The translations under genes were made by a program, and so were the position numbers. Of a stretch of DNA of 64,000 nucleotides, positions 28,655 through 40,959 are shown piece by piece. The notes below the pieces were generated by a model. That model was not told the DNA's origin. It saw only the letters and a program-made list of their open reading frames with translations, and searched no databases. The DNA is taken from assembly GCF_014647915.1 (NCBI RefSeq), contig NZ_BMQC01000007.1, forward strand, positions 206,902 to 270,901, written 5' to 3'. This DNA comes from Pilimelia terevasa. Its GTDB lineage: Bacteria; Actinomycetota; Actinomycetes; Mycobacteriales; Micromonosporaceae. The first letter of the stretch is position 1. Every line of letters begins with the position of its first letter.

Positions 28655-30055
28655 GTGACGCGGATCGTGATCATCGGTGGCGGGCCGGCCGGGTACGAGG
28701 CGGCCCTGGTTGCCGCGCAGCTCGGCGCTGAGGTCACGGTCGTGGAGGCCAGCGGCGCGGGCGGCGCCTGCGTCCTCTCCGACTGCGTGCCGTCGAAGAC
28801 CTTCATCGCCAGCTCCGACGTGGTGACCGGCTACCGCAACACCGAGTCGCGGGGGGTGTACTCGGGCGGTCCGGCGGCGGTGCGGGTGGACGCCGAGATC
28901 GTCCACGCGCGGGTGCGCAGCCTGGCGCTGGCCCAGTCCGCCGACATCCACGCGAAGCTGGTCAAGGCCGGCGTCGAGGTGGTGACCGGGACGGCCCGGC
29001 TCGGCGACGACACCCTGGGCCACACCCACCGGGTGGTCGTCACCCCGGAGCAGGGCCGGCCGTACCACCTGGACGCCGGCACCGTGCTGCTGGCCACCGG
29101 CGCCACGCCGCGGGTACTGGCCTCGGCGGTCCCCGACGGGGAGCGGATCCTCGACTGGCGCCAGCTCTACGACCTGACCGCCCTGCCGGCGCGCCTGGTC
29201 GTGGTCGGCTCCGGGGTGACCGGCGCCGAGTTCGCCAGCGCGTACCTGGCGATGGGCGTCGAGGTCACCCTGGTGTCCAGCCGGGACCGGGTGATGCCGC
29301 ACGAGGACGCCGACGCCGCGATGGCGATCGAGCGGGTGTTCCGCGAGCGCGGCATGACGATCCTGAACAACTCCCGCGCCGACTCGGTGGTCCGCGACGG
29401 CGACGGCGTCCGGGTGACGCTCGCCGACGGGCGGGTGGTCACCGGCTCGCACGCCCTGATCGCGGTCGGCTCGACCCCGAACACCGCCGGGCTGGGACTG
29501 GCCGAGTACGGCGTGGCGCTGACCCCGGGCGGCCACGTGGCCGCCGACCGGGTGTCCCGGACCAACGTCCCGGGCGTCTACGCCGCCGGCGACTGCACCG
29601 GCGTCCTGCCGCTGGCCAGCGTCGCGGCCATGCAGGGGCGGATCGCCATGTGGCACGCCCTCGGCGAGGCGGTGCAGCCGCTGCGGCTGCGGACGGTGGC
29701 GGCCAACGTCTTCACGGACCCGGAGCTGGCCACGGTGGGCGTGTCGCAGAACGAGGTGAACGCCGGCACGGTCCCCGCCCGCGCGGTCATGCTGCCGCTG
29801 GACGGCAACGCCCGCGCGAAGATGGCAGACCTGACCGACGGCTTCGTCAAGCTGTTCTGCCGGCCGGCGACCGGGCAGATCATCGGCGGCGTCGTCGTGG
29901 CGCCGAAGGCCTCGGAGCTGATCCTGCCGATCACCCTGGCGGTGGAGAACGGCCTGACGGTCGACCAGCTCGCCCACACGATCACGATCTACCCCTCGGT
30001 CTCCGGCTCGATCACCGAGGCCGCCCGGCAGCTCATGCAACACGTCACCGAGTAG
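28655..30055 (+). CDS. lpdA: NAD(P)H-quinone dehydrogenase (flavoprotein disulfide reductase family)
   Basis: This 466-residue FAD protein has IVIIGGGPAGYEAALVAAQLG for FAD binding and a redox-site segment GGACVLSDCVPSKT with two cysteines four residues apart. It also has VVVGSGVTGAEFASAYLAMG for NAD(P)H, GVYAAGDCTGVLPLAS, and a C-terminus HTITIYPSVSGSITEA. The usual lipoamide dehydrogenase C-terminal His-x-His-Pro is replaced, which matches the mycobacterial LpdA (Rv3303c) branch that reduces quinones. GTG 28655 follows GGGAGGAGTAGGC. The gene stands alone, away from ketoacid dehydrogenase genes, consistent with a quinone or oxidative-stress role. Confidence 0.9.
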   Translation: MTRIVIIGGGPAGYEAALVAAQLGAEVTVVEASGAGGACVLSDCVPSKTFIASSDVVTGYRNTESRGVYSGGPAAVRVDAEIVHARVRSLALAQSADIHAKLVKAGVEVVTGTARLGDDTLGHTHRVVVTPEQGRPYHLDAGTVLLATGATPRVLASAVPDGERILDWRQLYDLTALPARLVVVGSGVTGAEFASAYLAMGVEVTLVSSRDRVMPHEDADAAMAIERVFRERGMTILNNSRADSVVRDGDGVRVTLADGRVVTGSHALIAVGSTPNTAGLGLAEYGVALTPGGHVAADRVSRTNVPGVYAAGDCTGVLPLASVAAMQGRIAMWHALGEAVQPLRLRTVAANVFTDPELATVGVSQNEVNAGTVPARAVMLPLDGNARAKMADLTDGFVKLFCRPATGQIIGGVVVAPKASELILPITLAVENGLTVDQLAHTITIYPSVSGSITEAARQLMQHVTE

Positions 30056-30080
30056 CGCCCCGATAGCATGGTGGGCAGGA

Positions 30081-30110
30081 TATGCTGTCTTCCATGAGTA
30101 CGAGAAGCAT
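30081..30110 (+). promoter_or_regulatory. padR promoter and possible autoregulatory inverted repeat
   Basis: TATGCT (30081-30086) ends 7 nt before the ATG at 30094. The half-sites ATGCT (30082-30086) and AGCAT (30106-30110), with TCT and AGA just inside them, form an imperfect inverted repeat across the start codon. PadR proteins commonly bind such a repeat to repress themselves. Confidence 0.45.
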
Positions 30111-30437
30111 GACGGAGCCGGCGTTCTTCGTCCTCGCGGCGCTGGTCGACGCCCCCCGGCACGGGTACGGCGTCGTGGCCGAGGTCGCCGACCTGTCCGG
30201 GGGGCGGGTGGCCCTCAAGGTGGGCACGCTGTACGGGGTGCTCGACCGGCTGGTCGCCGAGGGCGCGGTGGCGCCGGACCGCGAGGAGACCCACCAGGGG
30301 CGGCTGCGCCGGTACTACCGGATCACCGACGCCGGCCGCGACGCGCTCGCCGCCGAGGCCGCCCGCCAGGCCGCCAACGCCGAGGCCGCCGCCGGGCGGC
30401 TGCGCCGGTACCGGCCCGCCGGGGCCGGGGGCGCGGC

Positions 30438-30441
<4 letters not shown>
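30094..30441 (+). CDS. PadR-family transcriptional regulator
   Basis: This 115-residue winged-helix repressor shows FFVLAALVDAPRHGYGVVAEV, VALKVGTLYGVLDRLVAEGAV and the wing GRLRRYYRITDAGRDALAAEA. The ATG at 30094 is chosen for the -10 spacing, and 30109 is also possible. The stop overlaps the GTG of the next gene (GTGA), so the regulator and the membrane protein are made together. PadR plus membrane protein pairs often respond to membrane-active compounds. That would be an inference here. Confidence 0.93.
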
Positions 30442-32911
<2,470 letters not shown>

Positions 32912-32959
32912 TCATCCTGGTCCGCGCCGCGGCCGCCGGGAAGGCTTTCGGGCCATCGC

Positions 32960-34039
32960 CTAGGACGCGACGTCGATCTGGTCGGCGGGACTGAGCAGGC
33001 CGGACCCGCCGATGGCGAAGCCCAGCGCGAAGCGGGTGTTGACGTGCATCCGGTCCATCAGGGCCCGGAGCGTGTACTGCACCGTGCGGGTGCTGACGCC
33101 GAGCGCCCGGGCGATGGCCTGGTCGGTCCGGCCCTGCATCAGCAGGATCACCACCGCCTTCTCCCGGTCGGTCAGCGGGGCCGGCCCGGTGTCGTCCGGG
33201 ACGCACTCCTGCGCCTTGTCGAACGCCCGCAGGTACGTGGCCACCAGCGCCTCGACCACCGCGGGCTGCTGGATCTCCACCGCGCCGACGGCCAGGTCGC
33301 CGGGGTCCAGGGGCAGGATCGCCACCCGCCGGTCGGCGATGATCAGTTTGGTGGGCAGGTCCAGGGCGACCCGGTGCAGGGAGCCGGCCTCCTCCAGGGC
33401 GCGGGAGTGGGCGTCGACGGCCGGGCTGCGGTTGCCGGGGTGGGCTAGGCCGACCATCCGGGTACCGCGGGCGAGCATCGCCAGGTCGTGCGGCGCGGCG
33501 GCGGCGATCGTCTCGTCGGTGAACACCGGCTCGGGGTTCATCGCCAGGTACTCGCGCGCCCGGGCGGACAGGTCCACGAGCCGGGACCGCGCGGCGGAGC
33601 GGCCGGGGAAGGTCCGCAGGCCGAGCTGTCCGGGCGGCAGGTCGGCGGGCAGGCCGGCGGCGAGCAGGACGGCGCCGTGGCCGGTGCGGGTCGCCGCGTC
33701 CTGCCGGGTCTTGGCGCGGGCGTACTCCGCCGTCCGGTGCCGGTCGCGCAGCCGGGGCAGGAACTCCCCGGTCGGCGCCGCCCGCCACGTCCGGCTGCGG
33801 CCGCCCGGGTTGGTGACCCCGCGCAGCGCCTGCACGGCGGCCAGCTCGTCGCACGCCCGCGCGGTCTGAGCCGCCGTGAGGCCCAGGCGCAGTCGCAGGC
33901 CCGATTCGGACTGCGCGCCGGCACCGGTGAGCGTGCGGTACACCAGGTCGGCGTCCGGGGACATCCCGTAGCGCGTGAGGACCGGGACGACCGGGCCGTC
34001 CGCCGGGTCGCCACCAGACACATCCACCGTCGTCGTCAT
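32960..34039 (-). CDS. LuxR-type HTH regulator with N-terminal winged-helix-like region
   Basis: This 359-residue regulator has a C-terminal LuxR HTH (LTDREKAVVILLMQGRTDQAIARALGVSTRTVQYTLRALMDRM). The N-terminal part resembles a TrmB/winged-helix region (MSPDADLVYRTLTGAGAQSESGLRLRLGLT). A middle domain (about 110-270) resembles the phospholipase D-like sensor seen in actinobacterial 'helix-turn-helix transcriptional regulator' proteins. TAGGCT on the minus strand lies 9 nt before the ATG, giving a very short leader. The ligand and targets are unknown. It is followed on the same strand by guaB1, with a 51 bp gap. Confidence 0.85.
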   Translation of the reverse strand: MTTTVDVSGGDPADGPVVPVLTRYGMSPDADLVYRTLTGAGAQSESGLRLRLGLTAAQTARACDELAAVQALRGVTNPGGRSRTWRAAPTGEFLPRLRDRHRTAEYARAKTRQDAATRTGHGAVLLAAGLPADLPPGQLGLRTFPGRSAARSRLVDLSARAREYLAMNPEPVFTDETIAAAAPHDLAMLARGTRMVGLAHPGNRSPAVDAHSRALEEAGSLHRVALDLPTKLIIADRRVAILPLDPGDLAVGAVEIQQPAVVEALVATYLRAFDKAQECVPDDTGPAPLTDREKAVVILLMQGRTDQAIARALGVSTRTVQYTLRALMDRMHVNTRFALGFAIGGSGLLSPADQIDVAS

Positions 34040-34666
34040 GCTGGAAGCAGCCTACGAGATCCGCCCCGCCGCGGCATACGGGATCCGTCGCGGTCGTCGC
34101 GGCGGGCACCCCGTCCGGCCCGGCGGCGTCCTCGATCGACGTTCCTCAGTGCCTGTGCCTGTGCGCGTCCGGTGTGGATGCCGGTGCCGGTGCGGATGCC
34201 GGCGTGCGAGTGCGGGTGTCGGCGGCGCGGGGCGCGCTCTCGGCGCTCAGCCCGGTCCGCCCCAGCCCCGCCGCCCCGAGTGGCCGCGCATGACCGCGTC
34301 CTGGCTGCCCGTACCCCGCACCGCGCGCATCCCGGCCCCTTCCCGCGTGGGCCGACCCCTCGGCCCCGGTGGTCTGCCGCTTCCGCACGGACCGTTCTGC
34401 CACCCCCCGTGGCTGGCAGCGCGGTCCGTGCGGTTGCGTGACCACAGACTCGCGCACGCGGGCGCGGGGGTAAACGATCGTGCGCGACGGGCGGGCCGAT
34501 TGCGCATTCTCGCAACGCGACCGTCCCGGATCACGCATCAATCAGCCTGAATCGGACGGGACGCGCGGGATCTGCGGGACGTGCGGTGGGGGACGCGCGG
34601 GATCTGCGGGACGTGCGGTGCGGGACGCGCGGAAGGTGCGCCGCGCGGGCGGGCGACGCCGCGCGG
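34040..34666. other. Long intergenic region with simple repeats
   Basis: About 630 bases lie between the LuxR-type gene and the carboxylase alpha-chain gene (both minus strand). It holds a GTG/CCG-rich imperfect repeat at about 34148-34220, an unremarkable GC-rich middle, and a 32-bp tandem repeat at its right end. Candidate open frames are compositionally odd and lack SD sequences. I see no gene. Confidence 0.55.
34559..34633. repeat. 32-bp tandem repeat, two full copies plus a partial copy
   Basis: Copies begin at 34559 and 34591 with GGACGCGCGGGATCTGCGGG and are essentially identical. An 11-base partial copy follows at 34623. It is located just past the 3' end of the carboxylase alpha-chain gene. 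Confidence 0.8.
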
Positions 34667-36415
34667 TCAGTCGGTGATGGTGGCGAGGGTGGCGCCGGCC
34701 GGCACCGTCTCGCCGACAGCGGCGGCCAGCCCCGCGACCGTACCGGCCTTGTGGGCGGTGATCGGCTGCTCCATCTTCATCGCCTCCAGCACCACGACCA
34801 GGTCGCCCGCGGCGACGGTGTCGCCGTCCGCCACGGCGATCTTGACGATCGTGCCCTGCATCGGCGAGGTGAGCGCGTCGCCGCCGGCCGCCGCGGCCTG
34901 CTTGCGGCCCCCGCCGGAGCGCCGCGGCGCGGGCCGCCCCGCCGGTGCGGCGGCGCCGCCGAGGCCCGCCGGCAGGCTGACCTCCAGCCGCCGCCCGTCG
35001 ACCTCGACGACGACGGTCTCCCGGGCATCGGCCGGCCCGGCGGCGTCCGCGGCCGCGGTGAACGGCGGGACCCCGCCCGCCCACTCGGTCTCGATCCAGC
35101 GCGTGTGCACCCGGAACGGCGCGTCGGTGAACGCCGCGTCCCGGACCACCAGCCGGTGGAACGGCAGGACCGTCGCCATACCCTCGACGACCATCTCGTC
35201 CAGCGCCCGGCGGGACCGCTCCAGCGCCTCCTCGCGGGTCTCGCCCGTGACGACCACCTTCGCCAGCAGCGAGTCGAAGTTGCCGCCGATGACGCTGCCC
35301 GCCTCGATGCCCGTGTCCACCCGGACCCCCGGGCCGGCCGGCAGCCGCAGCGCCGTCACGGCCCCCGGCGCCGGCAGGAACCCGCGGCCGGCGTCCTCGC
35401 CGTTGATCCGGAACTCGATCGTGTGGCCGCGCGGCGCCGGGTCCTCGGTGTGCCGCAGGGGCGCGCCGTCGGCGATGCGGAACTGCTCCCGCACCAGGTC
35501 GACGCCCGCGGTCTCCTCGGTCACCGGGTGCTCCACCTGCAGGCGCGTGTTGACCTCCAGGAACGACACGGTGCCGTCGGCGCCGACCAGGTACTCGACC
35601 GTGCCGGCGCCGTGGTACCCGGCCTCGCGGCAGATCGCCTTCGCCGACTCGTGGATCGCCTTGCGCTGGGCTTCGGTCAGGAAGGGGGCGGGCGCCTCCT
35701 CGACGAGCTTCTGGTGCCGGCGCTGGAGCGAGCAGTCCCGGGTGCCGACGACGATCACGTTGCCGTGCCGGTCGGCCAGCACCTGCGCCTCGACGTGCCG
35801 CGGCCGGTCCAGGTACCGCTCGACGAAGCACTCGCCCCGGCCGAAGGCGGCGACGGCCTCGCGGGTGGCGCTGTCGAACAGCTCCGGGATCTCCTCCAGC
35901 GTCCGGGCGACCTTCAACCCGCGGCCGCCGCCGCCGAACGCCGCCTTGATGGCCACCGGCAGGCCGTGCTGCCGGGCGAAGGCCACGATCTCGTCGGCGT
36001 GCGCGACCGGCTCCGGCGTACCGGGGACCAGCGGCGCGCCGGCCCGCTGCGCGATGTGCCGGGCGGTCACCTTGTCGCCGAGGTCCCGGATCGCCTGGGG
36101 CGTCGGGCCGATCCAGGTCAGGCCGGCGTCGATGACCGCCTGCGCGAACTCGGCATTCTCGGCGAGGAAGCCGTAGCCGGGGTGCACCCCGTCGGCGCCC
36201 GCCCGCCCGGCGATGTCGATCAGCTTGTCGATCCGCAGGTAGGTGTCCGCGGCGCTCTCGCCGCCGAGGGCGAACGCCTCGTCGGCGAGCGTCACGTGCG
36301 GCGCGTCGCGGTCGCTGTCGGCGTACACCGCCACGCTGGCCAGGCCCGCGTCCCGGCAGGCGCGGACGACCCGGACGGCGATTTCACCGCGGTTGGCGAT
36401 CAGGACCTTGCGCAC
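34667..36415 (-). CDS. accA3: Acyl-CoA carboxylase alpha chain (biotin carboxylase plus biotin carrier)
   Basis: This 582-residue protein combines a biotin carboxylase domain (1-450) and a biotinyl domain (510-582). Seen are [34 protein letters not shown]-binding [27 protein letters not shown] and the biotinylated Lys in [10 protein letters not shown]. It carboxylates its own biotin from bicarbonate and ATP, and the beta chain transfers the carboxyl to acetyl- or propionyl-CoA. GTG 36415 follows GGGGAGGAG. It is downstream of maf on the same strand, so co-transcription from the maf promoter is likely. Confidence 0.95.
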   Translation of the reverse strand: MRKVLIANRGEIAVRVVRACRDAGLASVAVYADSDRDAPHVTLADEAFALGGESAADTYLRIDKLIDIAGRAGADGVHPGYGFLAENAEFAQAVIDAGLTWIGPTPQAIRDLGDKVTARHIAQRAGAPLVPGTPEPVAHADEIVAFARQHGLPVAIKAAFGGGGRGLKVARTLEEIPELFDSATREAVAAFGRGECFVERYLDRPRHVEAQVLADRHGNVIVVGTRDCSLQRRHQKLVEEAPAPFLTEAQRKAIHESAKAICREAGYHGAGTVEYLVGADGTVSFLEVNTRLQVEHPVTEETAGVDLVREQFRIADGAPLRHTEDPAPRGHTIEFRINGEDAGRGFLPAPGAVTALRLPAGPGVRVDTGIEAGSVIGGNFDSLLAKVVVTGETREEALERSRRALDEMVVEGMATVLPFHRLVVRDAAFTDAPFRVHTRWIETEWAGGVPPFTAAADAAGPADARETVVVEVDGRRLEVSLPAGLGGAAAPAGRPAPRRSGGGRKQAAAAGGDALTSPMQGTIVKIAVADGDTVAAGDLVVVLEAMKMEQPITAHKAGTVAGLAAAVGETVPAGATLATITD

Positions 36416-36449
36416 GCCGGACTCCTCCCCAAGGGTTTCGGGCGGGAGT

Positions 36450-37070
36450 CTACGCGGCGGTCGATTCCCACAGGGACGTGATCGGGGTGCCCAGTTCGGC
36501 CAGCAGCACCCGCAGGAGCGGGAGGGACAGGCCGATCACGTTGCCGGGGTCCCCGTCGATGCCCTCGACGAACGGCGCGCTGCGCCCGTCCAGGGTGAAG
36601 GCGCCCGCCACGTGCAGGGGCTCGCCGGTGGCGACGTACGCGTCGATCTCGTCGTCGCCGACCCGCGCGAACCGCACGGTCGTCGCCGCGACCCGGGTGA
36701 GCTGGCGGCCGTCGGCCAGGTCGGTGAGGCTGTGCCCGGTGTGCAGGACGCCGGTGCCGCCGCGCATCTCCCGCCACCGCCGGCGGGCCTCGGCCGCGTC
36801 GGCGGGCTTGCCCAGGACGCGGCCGCCGAAGGCCAGGACCGAGTCGCAGCCCAGCACCAGCGCGTCGCGCCGCCCCCGGGACCGCAGCAGGGCGGCCACC
36901 GCCTCGCCCTTGAGCCGCGCCAGCGTCCCGGCGACGGTGGCCGCGTCGTCCGGCGGGACCACCGACTCGTCGACGCCGCTGACCACCACCTCCGGCGTGA
37001 TGCCGGCGGCCCGCAGCAGGCCGAGGCGGGCGGGGCTGGCGGAGGCGAGGACGAGGCGCGGCGCGGTCAC
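36450..37070 (-). CDS. maf: Maf/nucleoside triphosphate pyrophosphatase
   Basis: This 206-residue protein begins with the diagnostic [19 protein letters not shown]. It continues with [18 protein letters not shown] and [14 protein letters not shown]. Maf enzymes hydrolyse non-canonical or m5U/m5C-type nucleoside triphosphates and affect septation. GTG 37070 is 6 nt after TACGTT (minus strand, 37077-37082). Sitting between carboxylase genes is the usual actinobacterial arrangement. Confidence 0.93.
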   Translation of the reverse strand: MTAPRLVLASASPARLGLLRAAGITPEVVVSGVDESVVPPDDAATVAGTLARLKGEAVAALLRSRGRRDALVLGCDSVLAFGGRVLGKPADAAEARRRWREMRGGTGVLHTGHSLTDLADGRQLTRVAATTVRFARVGDDEIDAYVATGEPLHVAGAFTLDGRSAPFVEGIDGDPGNVIGLSLPLLRVLLAELGTPITSLWESTAA

Positions 37071-37165
37071 GCGAGCAACGTACCCGGCGGCGTCGCGGCG
37101 CCCCGCCGTCACCCGCGTGGGTACTCATTGGGCGCCCGCCGCGGGGTCCCTGTGCGGGCGTCCGC

Positions 37166-37384
37166 TCAGCGGGGGAGGGCGGCGCGGCGCCAGGCGCCCC
37201 GGCCCGGGCGGGGGGCGCCGGGACGGCCGGCGGCCGCCCAGGCGGACCGCGCGGGGGCCGGCGCCGCGGCCGGCCGGCCGCGGGTCATCAGCACGCCCAC
37301 CAGCGCGGCCAGCTCCCGGTCGGTCGGTGCGCCGCGGACGATCCGCACGGATCGGTCGGGGGCGGGGCGGGGGGCGTCGGTCAC
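37166..37384 (-). CDS. accE: Acyl-CoA carboxylase epsilon subunit
   Basis: This is a 72-residue epsilon subunit. The conserved part VRIVRGAPTDRELAALVGVLM is followed by a basic Pro/Ala/Arg tail. The subunit stimulates the alpha-beta carboxylase complex. GTG 37384 is 6 nt after TATGCT (minus strand, 37391-37396) with no SD, so it is leaderless. Normally this gene directly follows the beta-chain gene. Here two unrelated genes separate them. Confidence 0.88.
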   Translation of the reverse strand: MTDAPRPAPDRSVRIVRGAPTDRELAALVGVLMTRGRPAAAPAPARSAWAAAGRPGAPRPGRGAWRRAALPR

Positions 37385-37390
37385 CCCGCC

Positions 37391-37396
37391 AGCATA
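37391..37396 (-). promoter_or_regulatory. -10 hexamer TATGCT of accE (leaderless)
   Basis: TATGCT on the minus strand ends 6 nt before the epsilon-subunit GTG. The opposing kinase has its own TACGGT at 37487-37492. Confidence 0.6.
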
Positions 37397-37499
37397 GGTT
37401 CCGCACCGGTGACAATGGGGCGTGGCGCCGCTCACATACGCCGGGTGACGGCGCCGCCCGCCCGCGCCGGCCGTGCTCCGGGCGGGTACGGTCGTCGGG

Positions 37500-39428
37500 A
37501 TGTCCCCTGCGCAGTCTCAGGTTGTCGCCGACCGGTATCGCCTCGTCGAGCCGCTCGGTCAAGGCGGCATGGGCAGGGTGTGGATGGCCCGCGACGAGCT
37601 GCTCCACCGGGACGTCGCCATCAAGGAGCTGATCCCGCCCGCCGGCCTCACCGAGGACGAGCGGCAGGAGATGCGCGAGCGCACCTTGCGGGAAGCGCGC
37701 GCCATCGCGCGGTTCAACCACCCGAACGTGGTCCGCATCTTCGACATCCTGCGCACCAACGGCGACCCGTGGATCGTCATGGAGTACGTGGCCTCCCGGT
37801 CCCTCCAGGACGTTCTCGGCCAGGACGGCCCGCTGTCGGTGGACCGCACGGCCGAGATCGGCATCGGGATGCTCGCGGCGCTGCGCGCCGCCCACCGGGC
37901 GGGCGTCGTGCACCGCGACGTCAAGCCCGGCAACGTCCTGCTCGGCAACGACGGCCGGGTGGTCCTGACCGACTTCGGCCTGGCGACGGTCCCCGGCGAC
38001 CCCGTGGTGACCCGGACCGGCCTGGTACTCGGCTCGCCCGCCTACATCGCCCCGGAGCGCGCCCACGACGGCACGGCGGGGCCGGAGGCGGACCTGTGGT
38101 CGCTGGGCGCCACCCTCTACGCCGCCGTCGAGGGCCAGTCGCCGTACTCGCGGCCCTCGGCCATCGCCACCCTCGCCGCGCTGGCCACCGAACCGCCCGG
38201 GCCGGCCCGCCGCGCGGGGCCGCTCAAGCCGGTCCTCAACGGCCTGCTGCGCAAGGACCCGGTCCAGCGGATCGACGCCGAGACGGCCGAGCGGATGCTG
38301 CGCCGGGTCGTCGGCCGGCGCCAGCGCAGCAGCCTGGGGATGCTGCCCGGCGTCCGGCGGACCGTCGCCGAGCGGCCGAGCACGACGGTCGGCCTGGCGG
38401 ACCCGCCCGCACGGCTGCCGGTCGCGCGGCGGCCGATCCCCGCCGAGCCGGCCGGGACCGGCGACGGGTCCGCCACGGCGCTGCTGGGCGGGCCGCCGGT
38501 GGCCGCCCACGGCATGGCGGTCGACCGCGAGGCGGCCGCGGCCGAGACCGCCGGCACCACGGTCATCGGCGACCTCCCGGCTGAGCACCCGACCACGGTC
38601 GTGCCGCCCGCCCCGCGCAGCGGCGGCGTGACCTCCGGCGGCGTGCCGCCCACCCCGCTCGGCGGCGCCGCCCCGGACCCGGGCGGCCGCGGGCCGTCGC
38701 CGTGGGCGCGGCTGCGGCGGCGGCTGTCCGCCGGTGGCCAGGTCGTGCGCCTCGCGGGCCGCTCGGCGGCGGCCGGCGTCCGGCGCCGCCCGCGGGCGGC
38801 CGGCGTGGGGGCGGGCGTCCTCGTCGTGGTCGCCGTGGCGGGCGCGCTGCTGCTGCGGGACAGCGGGACACCCCCGCCGCCCCGGACGGCGCCCACCGCC
38901 GCCCCGACGGCGCAGGTGTCGCCGACGGCGGGCGCCCCGAGCGCGCCGCCGACCGCGACGGCCGCGCCGGCACCCAGCCCGAGCGCCGCAGCGCCGACCG
39001 TGCCGTCGGGCTGGACGACGTACCGCGGCCGCGGCTACAGCGTCGCCGTGCCCGGTGGCCTGCGCCGCCAGGCGGAGGGCCAGGTCACGCTGCTGCGGGA
39101 GACCGGCGGCGCGTACCGGTTCATCCGCATCCAGCAACTGGACTCCACGGTCACCGACCCGGTCGGCTACTGGCGCCGGGAGATCTCCCGGCGCCGCGGC
39201 GAGTACGGCGGGTACCGCGAGGTGGGCGTGCGGAAGGTCGACTTCCAGCGCGGCGCCGCCGACTGGGAGTTCACCTACGAGAACAACGGCGCCAACCACG
39301 TGATCCACCGGGTCTTCACCACCGAGAGCGGGCGCTCGTACACGCTGATGTGGCTCGCCGCGGACCGGCTGTGGTCCCAGCACCGCAGCGGCCTGGACAT
39401 CATGGCCGCCTCGTTCCGCGCCGGCTGA
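37500..39428 (+). CDS. Receptor-type Ser/Thr protein kinase
   Basis: This 642-residue PknB-type kinase shows the ATP loop PLGQGGMGRVW, VAIKELI, HRDVKPGNVLL, DFG and APERAHDG. A Pro-rich cytosolic linker (about 280-430), a TM helix (about 435-455, AAGVGAGVLVVVAVAGALLL) and an extracellular domain (about 495-642) beginning WTTYRGRGYSVAVPGGLRR follow. The ectodomain resembles that of the kinase at 15452-17260, although overall identity looks low. ATG 37500 is 7 nt after TACGGT. The gene interrupts the carboxylase cluster on the opposite strand. Confidence 0.93.
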   Translation: MSPAQSQVVADRYRLVEPLGQGGMGRVWMARDELLHRDVAIKELIPPAGLTEDERQEMRERTLREARAIARFNHPNVVRIFDILRTNGDPWIVMEYVASRSLQDVLGQDGPLSVDRTAEIGIGMLAALRAAHRAGVVHRDVKPGNVLLGNDGRVVLTDFGLATVPGDPVVTRTGLVLGSPAYIAPERAHDGTAGPEADLWSLGATLYAAVEGQSPYSRPSAIATLAALATEPPGPARRAGPLKPVLNGLLRKDPVQRIDAETAERMLRRVVGRRQRSSLGMLPGVRRTVAERPSTTVGLADPPARLPVARRPIPAEPAGTGDGSATALLGGPPVAAHGMAVDREAAAAETAGTTVIGDLPAEHPTTVVPPAPRSGGVTSGGVPPTPLGGAAPDPGGRGPSPWARLRRRLSAGGQVVRLAGRSAAAGVRRRPRAAGVGAGVLVVVAVAGALLLRDSGTPPPPRTAPTAAPTAQVSPTAGAPSAPPTATAAPAPSPSAAAPTVPSGWTTYRGRGYSVAVPGGLRRQAEGQVTLLRETGGAYRFIRIQQLDSTVTDPVGYWRREISRRRGEYGGYREVGVRKVDFQRGAADWEFTYENNGANHVIHRVFTTESGRSYTLMWLAADRLWSQHRSGLDIMAASFRAG

Positions 39429-39477
39429 CCCGCACCGGCACCGGGGAAGCGCACCGCGGCGGGTGCCGCCGGAGCGG

Positions 39478-40869
39478 CTACGGCGTGAGCAGGTCCTCTA
39501 GGAGGGTGAGCTGGGGGGCCGCGTCCCGCAGGGCCGCGGCCACCATCGCCTCGTCCAGTACCGTCGCCGTCGCGTCGGCCCGCTCGCTGTCGGCGTCCAC
39601 CACCGCCGCGACCTCCAGGGCCCGCAGCCGCCGGCACAGGTACCCCTCGCCCGGCCCCAGCACGTCGTAGGCCGCGGCCAGGAGCTGCGCGTGCTCCGGC
39701 TCCACCACGGCCTCGATGCTCGTCGTCGCGATCAGCAGCCGCGCCACGGCGTCCTGCTCGTCGGTGTCCAGCGTCGCGTACCGCGCCCGCACCTCGCCGA
39801 TGTCCGGCGCCGCGGCCACGAACCGGGTCAGCGCGTCGTCGACGTGCCCCCGGACCTGCGCCGGCAGGGCGTGCAGGTCGTACAGGTGCCGGCTGACCAG
39901 CTCCAGCAGTTCGTCGTCGGCGCCGGCCAGCACGATCAGCCGCAGCAGCGCGTTGACGGCGGCGGCCGGCCCGGCGAGGCGGGGCGGCCGGACGGGCCCG
40001 GTGCTGGCCGCGGCGCCGAGCAGGTCGACCAGCGGCACCTCCAGGGACCGCACGTCGGGTACCGGGGTGCGGAGGGTGACCGTGCGGTCGTCGAAGCCGG
40101 GGTTCACGGGGCGGTAGGTGAGGGCCAGGGGGCGGGGCGGCGGCGGTACGGCGAGCCCGTCGGGGTGCACCGCCTCGAACCGCGCGACGAAGTCGTCCCG
40201 GCCGGCCGCCTCGTGGCCGGCGGCGACCGCCCACGCGTACGCCCAGGGGGCCGGCAGCGGCTGCCCGGCCGCCAGGTACCGGCCCAGGCCGGCCACCAGG
40301 CGGGGCGACAGCCGGCCGAGCATCATCGGCGGGTGCAGGTGCGGGTCGGCGAGCGCCGCCAGCCCGTCCACGGTGGCCTCGAAGGCGGCGGCCTGGGCGT
40401 CGAAGGTGGCCAGGTGGCCGTACTCGCGCCGCAGCCGGGCGACCTCCGCGCCGATGGCCTGGTAGTCGGCCAGCCCGTCGGGGTCGCCGGCCAGGTCGTG
40501 CAGGACGCGGCGCTCCAGGCCGGCCAGGTACAGCCAGAGGTGCGCGGGGGCGGTCGGCCCGCTGCGGTCGTCGGCGAGCCACTCGAGGTACGCGGCGCGG
40601 GCACCGGCGGTCAGGTCGGCGTACGCCGGGGCCGCGTCGCCGGCCGGGGTCTCCTGGTCCAGGCGCACCCGGCGGACCGGCAGCGCCGGGTCCACGAGCG
40701 CCGGCTCCGCCACCGGCCGGTACGCCGCGGCCAGCCCGCTGCCCAGGTACAGCAGGCCGCCGCGCAGCCGGTAGCCGCGGACGGTGACCGGCGCGGCGCC
40801 GGCGGGCAGCCAGGCGGCGTCGGCGCTGGTGGCGGGCTCCCTCGGTGGGTGGGCCGTCGTGGTGGTCAC
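39478..40869 (-). CDS. TerB N-terminal-domain-like protein
   Basis: This is a 463-residue cytosolic protein. Residues about 80-125 (AYADLTAGARAAYLEWLADDRSGPTAP, then HLWLYLAGLERRVLHD) match the TerB_N pattern found next to TerB in tellurite/stress systems. The C-terminal region (about 370-460) has TLDTDEQDAVARLLIATTSIEAVVEPEH followed by helices, as in TerB_C proteins. The central TerB domain is not recognisable. GTG 40869 follows GGAAGG. The role is unknown. It lies downstream of the carboxylase beta chain on the same strand. Confidence 0.75.
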   Translation of the reverse strand: MTTTTAHPPREPATSADAAWLPAGAAPVTVRGYRLRGGLLYLGSGLAAAYRPVAEPALVDPALPVRRVRLDQETPAGDAAPAYADLTAGARAAYLEWLADDRSGPTAPAHLWLYLAGLERRVLHDLAGDPDGLADYQAIGAEVARLRREYGHLATFDAQAAAFEATVDGLAALADPHLHPPMMLGRLSPRLVAGLGRYLAAGQPLPAPWAYAWAVAAGHEAAGRDDFVARFEAVHPDGLAVPPPPRPLALTYRPVNPGFDDRTVTLRTPVPDVRSLEVPLVDLLGAAASTGPVRPPRLAGPAAAVNALLRLIVLAGADDELLELVSRHLYDLHALPAQVRGHVDDALTRFVAAAPDIGEVRARYATLDTDEQDAVARLLIATTSIEAVVEPEHAQLLAAAYDVLGPGEGYLCRRLRALEVAAVVDADSERADATATVLDEAMVAAALRDAAPQLTLLEDLLTP

Positions 40870-40959
40870 GGGGTGGGACGCCTTCCGTTTGGCGGGATTT
40901 TCCTCACGGACGGTGCGGGCAGCCGCGCGGAGCGGTGCCCCCGGGGAGATGGCGGGTGC

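Noticed and set aside
34036..34550. ORFs in the gap between the LuxR-type and carboxylase genes
   Set aside because: All are Arg/Pro/Gly-rich, overlap each other on both strands and lack SD sequences.
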